Origin: Agrobacterium albertimagni AOL15
GTDB taxonomy: Bacteria; Pseudomonadota; Alphaproteobacteria; Rhizobiales; Rhizobiaceae
Direction of reading: 5' to 3'
DNA length: 64,000 nt
Assembly: GCF_000300855.1 (NCBI RefSeq)
Contig: NZ_ALJF01000004.1
Coordinates: 62,001 to 126,000, forward strand
Below are positions 30,501-39,196 of the stretch, one piece after another. Positions within the stretch are counted from its first letter, which is position 1, and every line of letters begins with the position of its first letter. Made by a program: the position numbers and the translations under genes. A model generated the notes under the pieces. The model worked only from the letters and a program-made list of their open reading frames with translations. It was not told the DNA's origin and ran no database searches.

Positions 30501-31619
30501 TCAGATGTCGAGATCGACCCAGAGTGCCGCGTGATCGGAGGCCGCATCCTGCGGCCTCTTCAGCTCCTCATAGGTGTCCCAGCGCTTCGGCCTCGATCCC
30601 GGCCACATGCCGGTGCGGATCACTCCGCCCTTTTCCACCTTGTCGATGAGGTTCGGCGAGAGCAGCAGATAGTCGATCTTGTTGCCCGGATTGCAGAGGC
30701 CATAGGTGCCCTTGTAGCCACCATCGTCGAAAGCCGGATGAGTGAAGGCATCGGTCATGCCGCCATGCTTGAGGAGCGGACTCAAGGGATCGCTGTCAGG
30801 CGTATCGTTGAGGTCGCCGATGACGGCGATATGATCCCAGCCCTCGGCGAGCCGCTCTTTGACGATTTCGGCAACGCGCGTCGCCTGGGCCTTGCGGCGC
30901 CGGTCGGACTCGGCCTTGCCGCCAAAACCCTTGCTCTTGAAGTGGTTGACCATCACCAGCAGCCTGTTGCCGGCCGGGGTCGTTAGTTCGAATTCCGGGC
31001 AGTCGCGGGAAAAGGTGATGCGGTCGCTGCCATCGGATAGCCGGTCGTCGACATGGCTGCGCATCCGGCCGATCGGGAATTGAGGGCAGGACATCAGACC
31101 GACATCGATGCCGCGCTCGTCATTGCCGTCGATCAGCATCACGTGGCGAAACGGCGTGCCTCCGACAGAGGCGAGAATCTCGTCGCTGAAGGCCTTAAGC
31201 ACGGGGCGGCTTTCCGCTTCGACCACGCCCAGCACGTCCGCCTTCAGGTCGCGGATCACACGCGCGGTGTTGAGCATGGCGTGTTCGTTGATCGGTTCGT
31301 CGCGCAGTTCGAGCGAGCCGACCCAATCGGCGCGACCAGACGCTGTGATCTCGACGCCGCCCGTGCTCGGCCGTTTCAGCAGGCCGCCGCGATTCCGGCG
31401 CAAAATGACAAAGGGTCCAGTGTCGCTCTTTTCCATTCCGAGCTCGACAATCAGATCCGCCATCTTCCTGCGGTCAGCCGGCGTGTAGGTGACCTCGCCG
31501 AGCAAGGCGTTCAAAGCGGCGAATTTCTCGAGAACGGGGCGGCCGTCCTCCCAGGTCTCCAGGTTCATCGCCTTGGCGCGATCAAACAGGTTCTCGACGT
31601 TATAGACTGCAAGGCGCAT
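30501..31619 (-). CDS. Endonuclease/exonuclease/phosphatase family protein
   Basis: A 372-aa protein of the EEP superfamily. The catalytic landmarks are YNVENLFD at the N-terminus, GVVEAESRPVL, VIGDLNDTPDSDPL and the C-terminal SDHAALWVDL. Substrate (DNA, RNA or phospholipid) cannot be told from sequence. No signal peptide is seen. It starts 112 bases upstream of the next gene's stop and seems monocistronic. Confidence 0.9.
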   Translation of the reverse strand: MRLAVYNVENLFDRAKAMNLETWEDGRPVLEKFAALNALLGEVTYTPADRRKMADLIVELGMEKSDTGPFVILRRNRGGLLKRPSTGGVEITASGRADWVGSLELRDEPINEHAMLNTARVIRDLKADVLGVVEAESRPVLKAFSDEILASVGGTPFRHVMLIDGNDERGIDVGLMSCPQFPIGRMRSHVDDRLSDGSDRITFSRDCPEFELTTPAGNRLLVMVNHFKSKGFGGKAESDRRRKAQATRVAEIVKERLAEGWDHIAVIGDLNDTPDSDPLSPLLKHGGMTDAFTHPAFDDGGYKGTYGLCNPGNKIDYLLLSPNLIDKVEKGGVIRTGMWPGSRPKRWDTYEELKRPQDAASDHAALWVDLDI

Positions 31620-31730
31620 AACTCCCTCCCAGGCTCTCGATCTGGGACGGAGTCATATCAGACATTTGTGATGCGCGCATGTCGCGAGATCTCGGAGATT
31701 TCCCGCGAGAGACGCGCCGTCAAATGCCAC

Positions 31731-32081
31731 TCAGCGATAATAGACGATCTTGCCGCCATTGAAGGCGGTCTCGACCCACAAGACGTTATGCACGGCAATG
31801 CCGCGGACCTGGAGCGCTGCAGTCAGGCTCGGGTCTTCCGTCACGGCTGCCTGGGCGAGCCGCAGGCTGTTGCCGGTGGGGTAGGTGACCTGCATCGGAT
31901 AGGTATGACGGTCGACACCGCCGCGATCGACGCGGATCGCGGTGACATTGCCGTTATACTGCTTGCCGAAGAGGATTTCGCGAGGGGTCCAGCCGCCTGC
32001 CTCGACATAGGTCGCGGCGCTGGCCGGAAAGGCGGCGAAGGTTGCCGCAGAAAGGGCTGCGGCGACGACGAATTTCTTCAT
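31731..32081 (-). CDS. Hypothetical secreted protein, 116 aa
   Basis: A small exported protein: MKKFVVAAALSAATFAAFPASAA is a signal peptide. The mature 93 residues are soluble and cysteine-free, with YVEAGGWTPREILFGKQYNG. The start at 32081 lies 10 bases after GGAG; another ATG 9 bases upstream is too close to it. I do not recognise a family. A perfect 16-bp palindrome lies about 106 bases upstream. Confidence 0.75.
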   Translation of the reverse strand: MKKFVVAAALSAATFAAFPASAATYVEAGGWTPREILFGKQYNGNVTAIRVDRGGVDRHTYPMQVTYPTGNSLRLAQAAVTEDPSLTAALQVRGIAVHNVLWVETAFNGGKIVYYR

Positions 32082-32186
32082 GGTGATCATTCTCCTTTTC
32101 GCCAGATGCTTGGGAGCACATCCGGCTTCGTCCGGACATGTGGCGATCGGAAGAATGGTTTTCCAGTATAATCACATCAGCTTGAC

Positions 32187-32202
32187 CGGTTGCGCGCAAC
32201 CG
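32187..32202. promoter_or_regulatory. Perfect 16-bp palindrome upstream of 116-aa secreted protein gene
   Basis: CGGTTGCG and its reverse complement CGCAACCG abut with no spacer. It lies between the stop of the DUF6481 gene and the start of the secreted protein gene, both on the minus strand. It could be an operator of LacI-like form (TTGCGCGCAA core) or a small hairpin without T-tract. Confidence 0.45.
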
Positions 32203-32278
32203 ATCGTGGTGACGGAGTGTTCACCGCCGCCCGATCCGGGCCGCAACAAAGCAGCCCGACGACGGAGTGTGACTGCAA

Positions 32279-32659
32279 TCAGCCCTGGCGGGCCTTGCGG
32301 GCAGCGTAGCGACGGTCGCGCTCGGCCTTGCGGGCGGCTTCGTCTTCGACAACGCGGCTGATGCGCGATGCTTCGGCCTCTTCACGGGCGTCCTTCTCGG
32401 CATTTGCCGCAGCGATAGCCGCTTCTTCGCGCTCGCGTGCCTCTTGCTCGGCCCGGATCTTTTCCTCGGCCTTCAGGCGGTCGCGTTCGGCATGGCGCTT
32501 GACGCGCTCTTCGGCGCGGGCAGCGCGTTCAGCCATCCGGGCTTCACGCTCGGGGTCGGCTGCCGCATGGGCGGCCTTGTAAGCCTGGAGCAGCGCTGCC
32601 TTGGCGTCCGTTGCGGTGGTGCGGCGCTCGGCGAGGCCATGGTCTCTCGTAAATTTCAT
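32279..32659 (-). CDS. DUF6481 family highly charged protein
   Basis: A 126-aa protein almost entirely made of Ala, Glu, Arg, Lys and Asp, predicted as one long helix or coiled coil (residues about 30-120). It starts MKFTRDHGLAERRTTATDAKAAL, the signature of DUF6481 in Rhizobiales. Function unknown; nucleic acid or ribosome association is possible given the cspA linkage. GGAG lies 8 bases before the ATG. It follows the 73-aa gene by 27 bases. Confidence 0.85.
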   Translation of the reverse strand: MKFTRDHGLAERRTTATDAKAALLQAYKAAHAAADPEREARMAERAARAEERVKRHAERDRLKAEEKIRAEQEAREREEAAIAAANAEKDAREEAEASRISRVVEDEAARKAERDRRYAARKARQG

Positions 32660-32686
32660 TGGGGCTCCGATCTCTTGGAACTGGGG

Positions 32687-32908
32687 TCAGGTACGGGCGC
32701 GCTTGGCGACCAGAGCCGCCGTTGCGCTTTCGCGCGCTTCGCGTTCGCGGGTCAGACGGGCTTCGCGCAGGCGCACCGTCTTCTCGTCACGGGCGGAGGT
32801 GATCGCGTCCTGCTCGTCGAGCGCGCGGCCACGGGCCAGAAACTGCGACTGCGTCTTCGCAAAGGCGATCTCGGCGGTCTGGCGCGACTTGGTGAGTTGC
32901 TCGGTCAT
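32687..32908 (-). CDS. Small charged protein of the cspA unit, 73 aa
   Basis: Begins MTEQLTKSRQTAEIAFAKTQ with AAGGAG upstream; the start is at 32908 because the upstream in-frame extension runs into the terminator. The protein is helical, rich in Arg, Ala and Glu, with EKTVRLREARLTREREARE near the C-terminus. Similar short proteins are common next to cspA in Rhizobiales. Function unknown. It lies between a cspA terminator and the DUF6481 gene. Confidence 0.8.
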   Translation of the reverse strand: MTEQLTKSRQTAEIAFAKTQSQFLARGRALDEQDAITSARDEKTVRLREARLTREREARESATAALVAKRART

Positions 32909-32945
32909 GTCATCTCCTTTCAGGAGGCTTGCCCATGTCGGGCAA

Positions 32946-32976
32946 TAAAAAAAGGCCAGGCGAACCGCCTGACCTT
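32946..32976 (-). terminator. Terminator or attenuator between cspA and the 73-aa gene
   Basis: On the minus strand AAGGTCAGGCG pairs with CGCCTGGCCTT (11 bp, one wobble) around a 3-base loop, followed by eight T. It would end most cspA transcripts 67 bases after the stop and allow some read-through into the 73-aa and DUF6481 genes. Confidence 0.85.
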
Positions 32977-33042
32977 CCGTGGGATCGTGCCTTCGACAGT
33001 GCCAGTACATCCGTGGTCAAAGGAAAGCGGATCCCGGATCTA

Positions 33043-33252
33043 TCAGGCTGCCTGCAGGTTGCAGGCCGACATCTTGCCCGACTTGTTGTCGCGCTCCATG
33101 TCGTAAGCCAGCTTCTGGCCTTCAACGATTTCGCGCATGCCCGACCGTTCAACGGCGGAGATGTGAACGAAAGCGTCCGGGCCGCCGTTGTCAGGCTGAA
33201 TGAAGCCGAAGCCCTTGGTGGAATTAAACCATTTTACTGTGCCAGTGGTCAT
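33043..33252 (-). CDS. cspA: Cold-shock protein
   Basis: A 69-aa single cold-shock domain protein, MTTGTVKWFNSTKGFGFIQ, with both RNA-binding motifs KGFGFI and DAFVHIS. It acts as an RNA chaperone that melts structures at low temperature. The start at 33252 is the conserved CSP start; upstream in-frame codons are leader. A good promoter lies 135 bases upstream, giving the long 5' leader typical of cold-shock mRNAs. The gene symbol is by family only; several paralogues are usual. Confidence 0.93.
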   Translation of the reverse strand: MTTGTVKWFNSTKGFGFIQPDNGGPDAFVHISAVERSGMREIVEGQKLAYDMERDNKSGKMSACNLQAA

Positions 33253-33386
33253 GATGAACCCTTTCATAGCGCATAGAGTGCCCCAGCGCGGATGCGCTGC
33301 GGAGGTAACGATTTTTGAAAGAAGGTTCGACAGGGCGCAAATGATGCGCGGTAACCAAAGCTCAGCAAGCAAATATCGATGACCAA

Positions 33387-33415
33387 TAGATAGACGCCTT
33401 CCTAATGAATGTCAA
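33387..33415 (-). promoter_or_regulatory. Sigma70-type promoter of cspA with long leader
   Basis: On the minus strand TTGACA (33410-33415) and TATCTA (33387-33392) are separated by exactly 17 bases. Transcription would start near 33380, leaving about 128 untranslated bases before the cspA ATG, the length expected of a cold-shock leader that folds as a thermosensor. Confidence 0.75.
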
Positions 33416-33492
33416 CCATCGGTTTTCATTCCGGCTCAAATCTCAATCAAAAGTGTAATTTACGCGAATGCAACCGCATCCCGTTTTCTGCA

Positions 33493-34095
33493 TCAAATGC
33501 TCGCGAAAGCGGCCCTGAGTTTCGCCAAGAAGCCTTTGCGCTTCTCTTCCGTCGCGCGGTCCATGTCGTGCAGCGCCAGCATGCGAAAATCGACGGACTT
33601 GGCGCAGAAGGCGGCCACACCGCGCTTCAGGATGCGTTTGACAGGATTGCCCATGTAGAGATGCACGACCCACCACGGAGAACCGGTCGAGGTCACGACC
33701 CAGAAGCTCTTGATATGGGTCATCAGCGGCACGATGCGTCCGCCGGCCTTATCGTGCTCGAAGGCAACGCCCGGCACGAAGATGCGGTCGATGAAGCCCT
33801 TCATGATCGCCGGCAGATTGAACCACCAATGCGGAAAGACGAGCACCAGCCCGTCGGCTGCCTTCAGCCGCTCGACAATGCCTGAGACGTCTTGAGGTGA
33901 TTGATAGCCCGGCTCCATATAGGCCGCGCGCTCGGCAGCCGTCAGGCGCGGGTCGAAATCCTCGGCATAGAGGTCGAGCAGGTCGACCTGATGGCCCTTC
34001 GCTTCCAGCGTTTCAACCAGGGCCCGTGCGGCGGACGCGGCAAAGCTCTCCGGCAGGGGATGGGCGAGCACGACGAGGAAGCGTCGGGCGACCAT
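33493..34095 (-). CDS. NAD(P)H-dependent oxidoreductase, flavodoxin-like (KefF/NQO type)
   Basis: A 200-aa FMN-binding protein with the quinone-reductase family motifs LVVLAHPLPESF at the N-terminus and FPHWWFNLPAIMKGFIDRIFVPGVAF at residues 87-112. It probably reduces quinones by two electrons. Its ATG overlaps the xseA stop by one base (TGATG), so it is coupled to xseA. Confidence 0.92.
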   Translation of the reverse strand: MVARRFLVVLAHPLPESFAASAARALVETLEAKGHQVDLLDLYAEDFDPRLTAAERAAYMEPGYQSPQDVSGIVERLKAADGLVLVFPHWWFNLPAIMKGFIDRIFVPGVAFEHDKAGGRIVPLMTHIKSFWVVTSTGSPWWVVHLYMGNPVKRILKRGVAAFCAKSVDFRMLALHDMDRATEEKRKGFLAKLRAAFASI

Positions 34096-35705
34096 CAGAA
34101 GAGGCTGCCCTGCCCGGCGGGCGGCTCGCTCTTGCGTGCCGGTCTGGAGACGGCGGCTGCCCGGGTCGGCTGCGGGGCCGACGGTTCCGGGGGGGATACA
34201 CCCTCGCCAGCAACGGCATCCACGCGTCCATCGGCGAATTCGATCGCGATCGCCTGGCCATGCGACAGTCCCTCGGCGCGCGAAACCGGGCGATCATTCT
34301 CGTCGCGGATCACGGCATAACCGCGCGCCAGCACGTTCTTGTAGGAGAGCGACTGCAGAACACGATCCTGCGACACCAATGACTGTCGGGCACGGCGGAG
34401 GTCATTCATCACGGCACTGTCGGACCGACGGCCGAGGCTTTCCAGCCTGTCTTTGGAGCGCTCCGTCATCGCCTTCAGCCGCGCTGGCACGGCCGTCAAC
34501 GTTGCATCGAAGCGGCCGAGGCGCGATTTGTTGCGTTCGATCAACCGCTCGATGACCCGTTCGGCGCGCACGACATTTTCCGACAGCTTCTGCTTACGCT
34601 CCATCAGCCGGCGTGCCAGCATATCAGGCGAGAGCTTGGCTGCGGCGCGTTCGAAGCTGCGGCGCTTGTTCATGGTGTTGAGTTCGAGGCTGCGGCCGAG
34701 ACCGGAAGCGGCCTCGTCGAAGCGTCGGCGCGGCAGAGCCAGCAGTTGGTCGAGCGAAGGCAGTGCCCGTACCAGGCTCCGCAGGTTCTGGCGACGATTA
34801 TCCATCTGCCTGACCATGGCGCCGGAGAGACGGGCAGACAGTGTGGCCACCTGCGCCTCGAGATCGGCCTTCACGGGCACGGCCATTTCCGCCGCACCCG
34901 TTGGGGTAGGTGCGCGGACGTCTGCCGCATAGTCGATCAGCGTCCAGTCGGTCTCATGGCCGACGGCCGAAATCAGCGGAATGCTGCTCGCAGCCGCCGC
35001 TCGGACCACGGCCTCGTCATTGAAACTCCAGAGATCCTCGAGACTGCCGCCGCCGCGCGCGACGATCAGGACGTCCGGTCGCGGCATAAGCCCGCCGGGC
35101 TGCAGCGCGTTGAAGCCGTGGATGGCGTTCGCCACCTCGTCGCCTGAGCCTTCGCCCTGAACCTTGACCGGCCAGACCAGAACATGCACGGGGAAGCGGT
35201 CGGAGATGCGGTGCAGGATGTCACGGATGACGGCACCGGTCGGCGAAGTGACGACGCCGATCACCTTGGGCAGGAAGGGCAACAGCTGCTTGCGCGCTGG
35301 GTCGAACAGGCCTTCCGCCGTAAAGCGCCGCTTACGCTCCTCGATCAGCGCCATCAGCGCGCCGGCACCGGCCGGCTCCATCTGCTCGATGACGATCTGG
35401 TATTTCGACGAACCCGGGAAAGTCGTGACCTTGCCGGTCGCGATCACTTCCATGCCCTCTTCCGGGCGATACTTCAGCTTGGAAAAGGAGCCCTTCCAGA
35501 TCACCGCATCGATACGGGCCTTGTCGTCCTTCAGGCTGAAATAGGCATGGCCCGAGGAATGCGGCCCGCGATAACCGGAGATTTCGCCGCGCACACGAAC
35601 ATGATCGAAGGAGGTTTCGATGGTGCGCTTGATCGAGCCCGAAAGCTCCGAAACGGAAAATTCGGTGAGGTTCGTCGGCGAATCGTTGTCGAAGAAATTG
35701 CTCAT
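34095..35705 (-). CDS. xseA: Exodeoxyribonuclease VII large subunit
   Basis: A 536-aa protein. The N-terminal OB-fold (residues about 15-115) contains [21 protein letters not shown], followed by the catalytic domain ([55 protein letters not shown]) and a long coiled coil. With XseB it degrades single-stranded DNA from both ends. It is longer than the E. coli protein because of a C-terminal Pro/Ala/Ser-rich tail. xseB is not in this window. Confidence 0.96.
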   Translation of the reverse strand: MSNFFDNDSPTNLTEFSVSELSGSIKRTIETSFDHVRVRGEISGYRGPHSSGHAYFSLKDDKARIDAVIWKGSFSKLKYRPEEGMEVIATGKVTTFPGSSKYQIVIEQMEPAGAGALMALIEERKRRFTAEGLFDPARKQLLPFLPKVIGVVTSPTGAVIRDILHRISDRFPVHVLVWPVKVQGEGSGDEVANAIHGFNALQPGGLMPRPDVLIVARGGGSLEDLWSFNDEAVVRAAAASSIPLISAVGHETDWTLIDYAADVRAPTPTGAAEMAVPVKADLEAQVATLSARLSGAMVRQMDNRRQNLRSLVRALPSLDQLLALPRRRFDEAASGLGRSLELNTMNKRRSFERAAAKLSPDMLARRLMERKQKLSENVVRAERVIERLIERNKSRLGRFDATLTAVPARLKAMTERSKDRLESLGRRSDSAVMNDLRRARQSLVSQDRVLQSLSYKNVLARGYAVIRDENDRPVSRAEGLSHGQAIAIEFADGRVDAVAGEGVSPPEPSAPQPTRAAAVSRPARKSEPPAGQGSLF

Positions 35706-35771
35706 GCCCCTTCCCTAGCGGAAAACGGGGCCAAGATCAGCCCAAAGGACCCGTCATCAAGCGCTTTCCGT

Positions 35772-37604
35772 TCAGGGTAGGTCCACCCGGAAAATTTGCA
35801 TCCCGGAGGCGCCTTCGACTGGCACTGGCCTGAGATAGGCGGGCACCTCCCCCTTCATCATGCCGGCATAGAGCCCGTCGACTTTGGTCGAGGCGATAGT
35901 CTGTGTGGGCGTAAGGTCGGGGCAGAAGACGAGGATCGTCGCGCCGGCGCCGCGCAGAAAGGCGGCTGCCTCCGCCGGCTCGGCCAGCCCCACATGCAGT
36001 TCCGTCAGCATGCCACCCTGATTGCGGTGATAGGGGCCGGAGAGGACGCGATGCCGCGTGAATCGCAGGATTTCCGGGCCCATATCAACCGCCGCCACAA
36101 CAACGCCGTCGGGCAGACCGTTCAGCGCCGCGAAGCCTGCCGGCGCGTCGCAAGCCGGTGTGCTGGCGGCCATGGAGGCCGGCGTCTGGGCAAGCCCCTT
36201 CATCCGGTTGGTCACCCCGGCCGTTCCCTCGACGAAGAGCACACCGAAGAGCGCCCAGGCGCTCGGCACGGACAGGAAGGCGGCGAGCGCAAACAGCAGG
36301 CCGGTGCCAAGTTGCTCCGGCTCTTCGCGCGCCCTCTGCCTCAGCTCACCGATCAAAAGCGCCAGCGGCGGGATGGCGAGCAGATTGGCAAAGATCGCCC
36401 CGCGCACCTGGATCAACGCAATGACGAAAGAGACTACGATGAGACCGAGCATGATCGCGTGACGGCGAACCCGATCACCATTGACGATGCGAAACAGGCA
36501 GACGCCAATCGCGAAGAAACCGACGGCGTAGAAGCCCCCGAAGGCGGCAGGGTCCTTGGCGAGCTGATCGAGGAAGGACTGGGCCTCGATGACGCCGGAA
36601 AGCCAGAGCGTATGCAGCAACGGATCGAGTTCGTTCAAGGGATTCTGCAGGCATTGCGGCGCGATGGTGACGGCCCCTGCCAGCACCACGGCGCCGGTCA
36701 CGCCGATCGCCGCAATCCGCAAGCGCCGATCGCCCATGCCCGGAAGCTGCGTGGCAACGAAGAGGGACGCCGCGCCGATGCCGACGACCGCATAGAAACC
36801 GACAGAGAGGCTGTCGCAGGTCACCACCGCATACTGAACCGGCGGCACGGTGGCGAAGAACATGGCAGACAGGCTGACCAGAAGCGTCAGGGAGAAGGCG
36901 CGCGCCGCCTTCGCATAAACCTCACCCTCGAGTGCCCAGAGGATGCCGACGGCGGCACAGACGGTTGCCACCAGAGGCGTGGTCTCAGCGCCGATGGCAA
37001 TCGCGAGTGCAGCAGCCAGGCCGCCGAGCGCATGACCGGCGGGCCCACGCGCCGGATCTACCAGCCCGGCCGCCATGGTCGCGACCAGGACCAGCTGGAC
37101 ATTGTGGTGATCGATCGAGCCCGGCAGGAAGCGGTTTCCGGTAACGACGAAGACCGCCGTCAGCATCAGCGCCAGATGCATGGTGACATCATCGCCCATG
37201 CGGCGGGCGGCGACGGCAACCGCCGCCATTAGCGGCAGAATGAGAAAGAAAGGCCAGACGATCAGCGCCAGTGCTTCGGCCTGCTCCATCGGCACCAGCT
37301 GGGCGAACAGGCGGATCAGCAGCGCAATCGGCAGATCGATCAGGCGGGACCAATGCATCAGCGTGCCGCCGTCAAGTCCCAGCCGATACTGCGTCAGGTC
37401 GAACCAGGACTGCCCGGCAAGCAGGTCACGCACCTGTACAAGCCGCAGGACATCGTCGTTGTCGGCTCCCACATAGTCCCGGGCGGCCGGCAGGTTGAGC
37501 GCAGCCAGCACCGCCATTGTCGCGATGCCGTATACCAGCGTCCAGAGAACGAGCCTGCGCGGGGTGCGGGAACTTGACGCGCCAGGCAGGGTGATGTCGG
37601 CCAT
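35772..37604 (-). CDS. Large multi-pass membrane protein, GT-C glycosyltransferase-like
   Basis: A 610-aa protein with about 11-13 transmembrane helices and a C-terminal soluble domain (from about residue 480). The first periplasmic loop has DYVGADNDDVLRLVQVRDL and LMHWSRLIDLP, resembling the acidic catalytic loop of STT3/PglB-type GT-C enzymes, and GSIDHHNVQL follows. Such enzymes transfer sugars from polyprenyl carriers. The family is usually annotated as hypothetical. It faces a GT2/GtrA operon, supporting a role in envelope glycosylation. The GT-C reading is inference. Confidence 0.7.
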   Translation of the reverse strand: MADITLPGASSSRTPRRLVLWTLVYGIATMAVLAALNLPAARDYVGADNDDVLRLVQVRDLLAGQSWFDLTQYRLGLDGGTLMHWSRLIDLPIALLIRLFAQLVPMEQAEALALIVWPFFLILPLMAAVAVAARRMGDDVTMHLALMLTAVFVVTGNRFLPGSIDHHNVQLVLVATMAAGLVDPARGPAGHALGGLAAALAIAIGAETTPLVATVCAAVGILWALEGEVYAKAARAFSLTLLVSLSAMFFATVPPVQYAVVTCDSLSVGFYAVVGIGAASLFVATQLPGMGDRRLRIAAIGVTGAVVLAGAVTIAPQCLQNPLNELDPLLHTLWLSGVIEAQSFLDQLAKDPAAFGGFYAVGFFAIGVCLFRIVNGDRVRRHAIMLGLIVVSFVIALIQVRGAIFANLLAIPPLALLIGELRQRAREEPEQLGTGLLFALAAFLSVPSAWALFGVLFVEGTAGVTNRMKGLAQTPASMAASTPACDAPAGFAALNGLPDGVVVAAVDMGPEILRFTRHRVLSGPYHRNQGGMLTELHVGLAEPAEAAAFLRGAGATILVFCPDLTPTQTIASTKVDGLYAGMMKGEVPAYLRPVPVEGASGMQIFRVDLP

Positions 37605-37775
37605 GCTTCGTCAAACCTCCGGGTCCGCCTGGGGCGTTTCCTCCAGAGAAACAACCGGCAGACCGTATTTCAAACACTGCTATGGCCTGAAACCTAGCCT
37701 TAACCTTCTCAAGAAATAGTAAAACCAATGGTGGCCGCAGGCTGCCCGAACCCCAGCGCTTCAGAGCAGGTCCCG

Positions 37776-38810
37776 ATGAGCCACACGGCCGCCTCTTCCC
37801 TCGACATCGCCGTTCTCCTGCCCTGTTACAACGAGGCGGCGACGATCGGCCAAGTGGTGAGCGATTTCCGTGCGGCCCTGCCCGAGGCGAAGATCTATGT
37901 CTATGACAACAACTCGACCGATGGCACGGCGCTGAAGGCGATGCTCGCGGGCGCGACCGTCGTGCGCGAACGCCGCCAGGGCAAGGGTCATGTAGTGCGC
38001 CGCATGTTCTGCGACATCGATGCCGACATCTACATCATGGCCGATGGCGACGGGACCTATGGCCCTGCCGATGCCGAGGAGCTGATCCGCACGCTGATCA
38101 CCGAACGTGTCGACATGGTAGTCGGCACCCGACGCGGGGTGCAGGACGATGCCGGCCGCCAGGGCCACGCCTTCGGCAACCGCCTGTTCAACCAGCTTTA
38201 TCGCGTGTTGTTCGGCAACGACTTCACCGACATCCTCTCCGGCTACCGCGCCTTTTCGCGCCGCTACGTGAAGAGCTTTCCGGCCGTTTCCGCCGGCTTC
38301 GAAATCGAGACGGAAATGTCCGTGCACGCCTCGCGGCTGAAGCTTCCGGTCTGCGAGATCGAACTCGATTACGGCCGCCGTCCGGAAGGCTCGCATTCGA
38401 AGCTCTCGACCTTCAAGGATGGCTTCAAGATCCTCTGGATGTTCGCCATGCTGATGAAGGAAACGCGGCCCTTCGCCTTTTTCGGCCTGATCGCGGCTGG
38501 ACTGATGGGCGTCAGCCTCGCCGCCATGGCGCCTGTTCTCTACGAGTTCTTCACCACCGGCCTCGTCTCGCGCATGCCGACCTGGATCGGCGCCACAGCG
38601 CTGATGATGATGTCCTTCCTGTCGTTCACGGCAGCGCTCATCCTCGATTCCCTTGCGCGTTCGCGGGCCGAGCAGCTGAGGATCCATTATCTGACGCTGC
38701 CGGCACTTGCCCCTTCGACTTCCGCCAAGGAGCCGGCAACGGAAGTCGGGAAACCGCGGCGTGAACGGTCGTCGAAGGTTTCGACAAAGGACGCATCGCG
38801 GGCGGCATGA
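37776..38810 (+). CDS. Family 2 glycosyltransferase with C-terminal membrane segments
   Basis: A 344-aa protein with a GT-A fold: VLLPCYNEAATIGQVV, YDNNSTDGT and the metal-binding MADGDGTYGPAD. Two or more transmembrane helices follow from about residue 230. It is like dolichol-/undecaprenyl-phosphate sugar synthases, which load a sugar from a nucleotide donor onto the lipid carrier. The start at 37776 fits the domain; its SD is weak. The stop overlaps gtrA by four bases. Confidence 0.88.
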   Translation: MSHTAASSLDIAVLLPCYNEAATIGQVVSDFRAALPEAKIYVYDNNSTDGTALKAMLAGATVVRERRQGKGHVVRRMFCDIDADIYIMADGDGTYGPADAEELIRTLITERVDMVVGTRRGVQDDAGRQGHAFGNRLFNQLYRVLFGNDFTDILSGYRAFSRRYVKSFPAVSAGFEIETEMSVHASRLKLPVCEIELDYGRRPEGSHSKLSTFKDGFKILWMFAMLMKETRPFAFFGLIAAGLMGVSLAAMAPVLYEFFTTGLVSRMPTWIGATALMMMSFLSFTAALILDSLARSRAEQLRIHYLTLPALAPSTSAKEPATEVGKPRRERSSKVSTKDASRAA

Positions 38811-39181
38811 GAAAGTTTCTGCGCTTCGCCATTGTCGGCGCCACCGGCTTCCTTGTGGATGCCGGTGTGCTCTGGCTGTTCCTGAGCTTCACGCCGATCG
38901 GCCCGTTTGCTGCGCGGATCGTGGCGATTGCCGTTGCAATGACCACGACCTGGCTTCTGAACCGGCACTTCACCTTCGGCGCATCGAAGCGCTCTGTTGT
39001 CAGCGAAGGCTTTCGCTACGGCTTCATCGGCGTGGTGACGTCGCTGATCAATTACGGCGTCTACGCCCTGCTCCTGATCGGCGCACCGCTGCTCAGCCCC
39101 TATGCCGCGCTGGTTTTTGCTTCCATCGCGGCCATGCTGTTCAGCTTCTTTGGTTACTCGCGCTACGTCTTCAAGCGCTGA
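38807..39181 (+). CDS. GtrA family membrane protein
   Basis: A 124-aa protein with four transmembrane helices, starting MRKFLRFAIVGATGFLVDAGVLWL; NRHFTFG and the terminal RYVFKR are family features. GtrA proteins are thought to flip lipid-linked sugars made by the partner GT2. The ATG overlaps the GT2 stop (ATGA), so the pair is translationally coupled. Confidence 0.92.
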   Translation: MRKFLRFAIVGATGFLVDAGVLWLFLSFTPIGPFAARIVAIAVAMTTTWLLNRHFTFGASKRSVVSEGFRYGFIGVVTSLINYGVYALLLIGAPLLSPYAALVFASIAAMLFSFFGYSRYVFKR

Positions 39182-39196
39182 CGGGTAAGCGGTTGA

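Noticed and set aside
33409..33885. A 158-codon plus-strand frame overlapping the flavodoxin-like gene and the cspA promoter
   Set aside because: It is antisense to a gene with clear motifs, and its start lies in the cspA promoter region.
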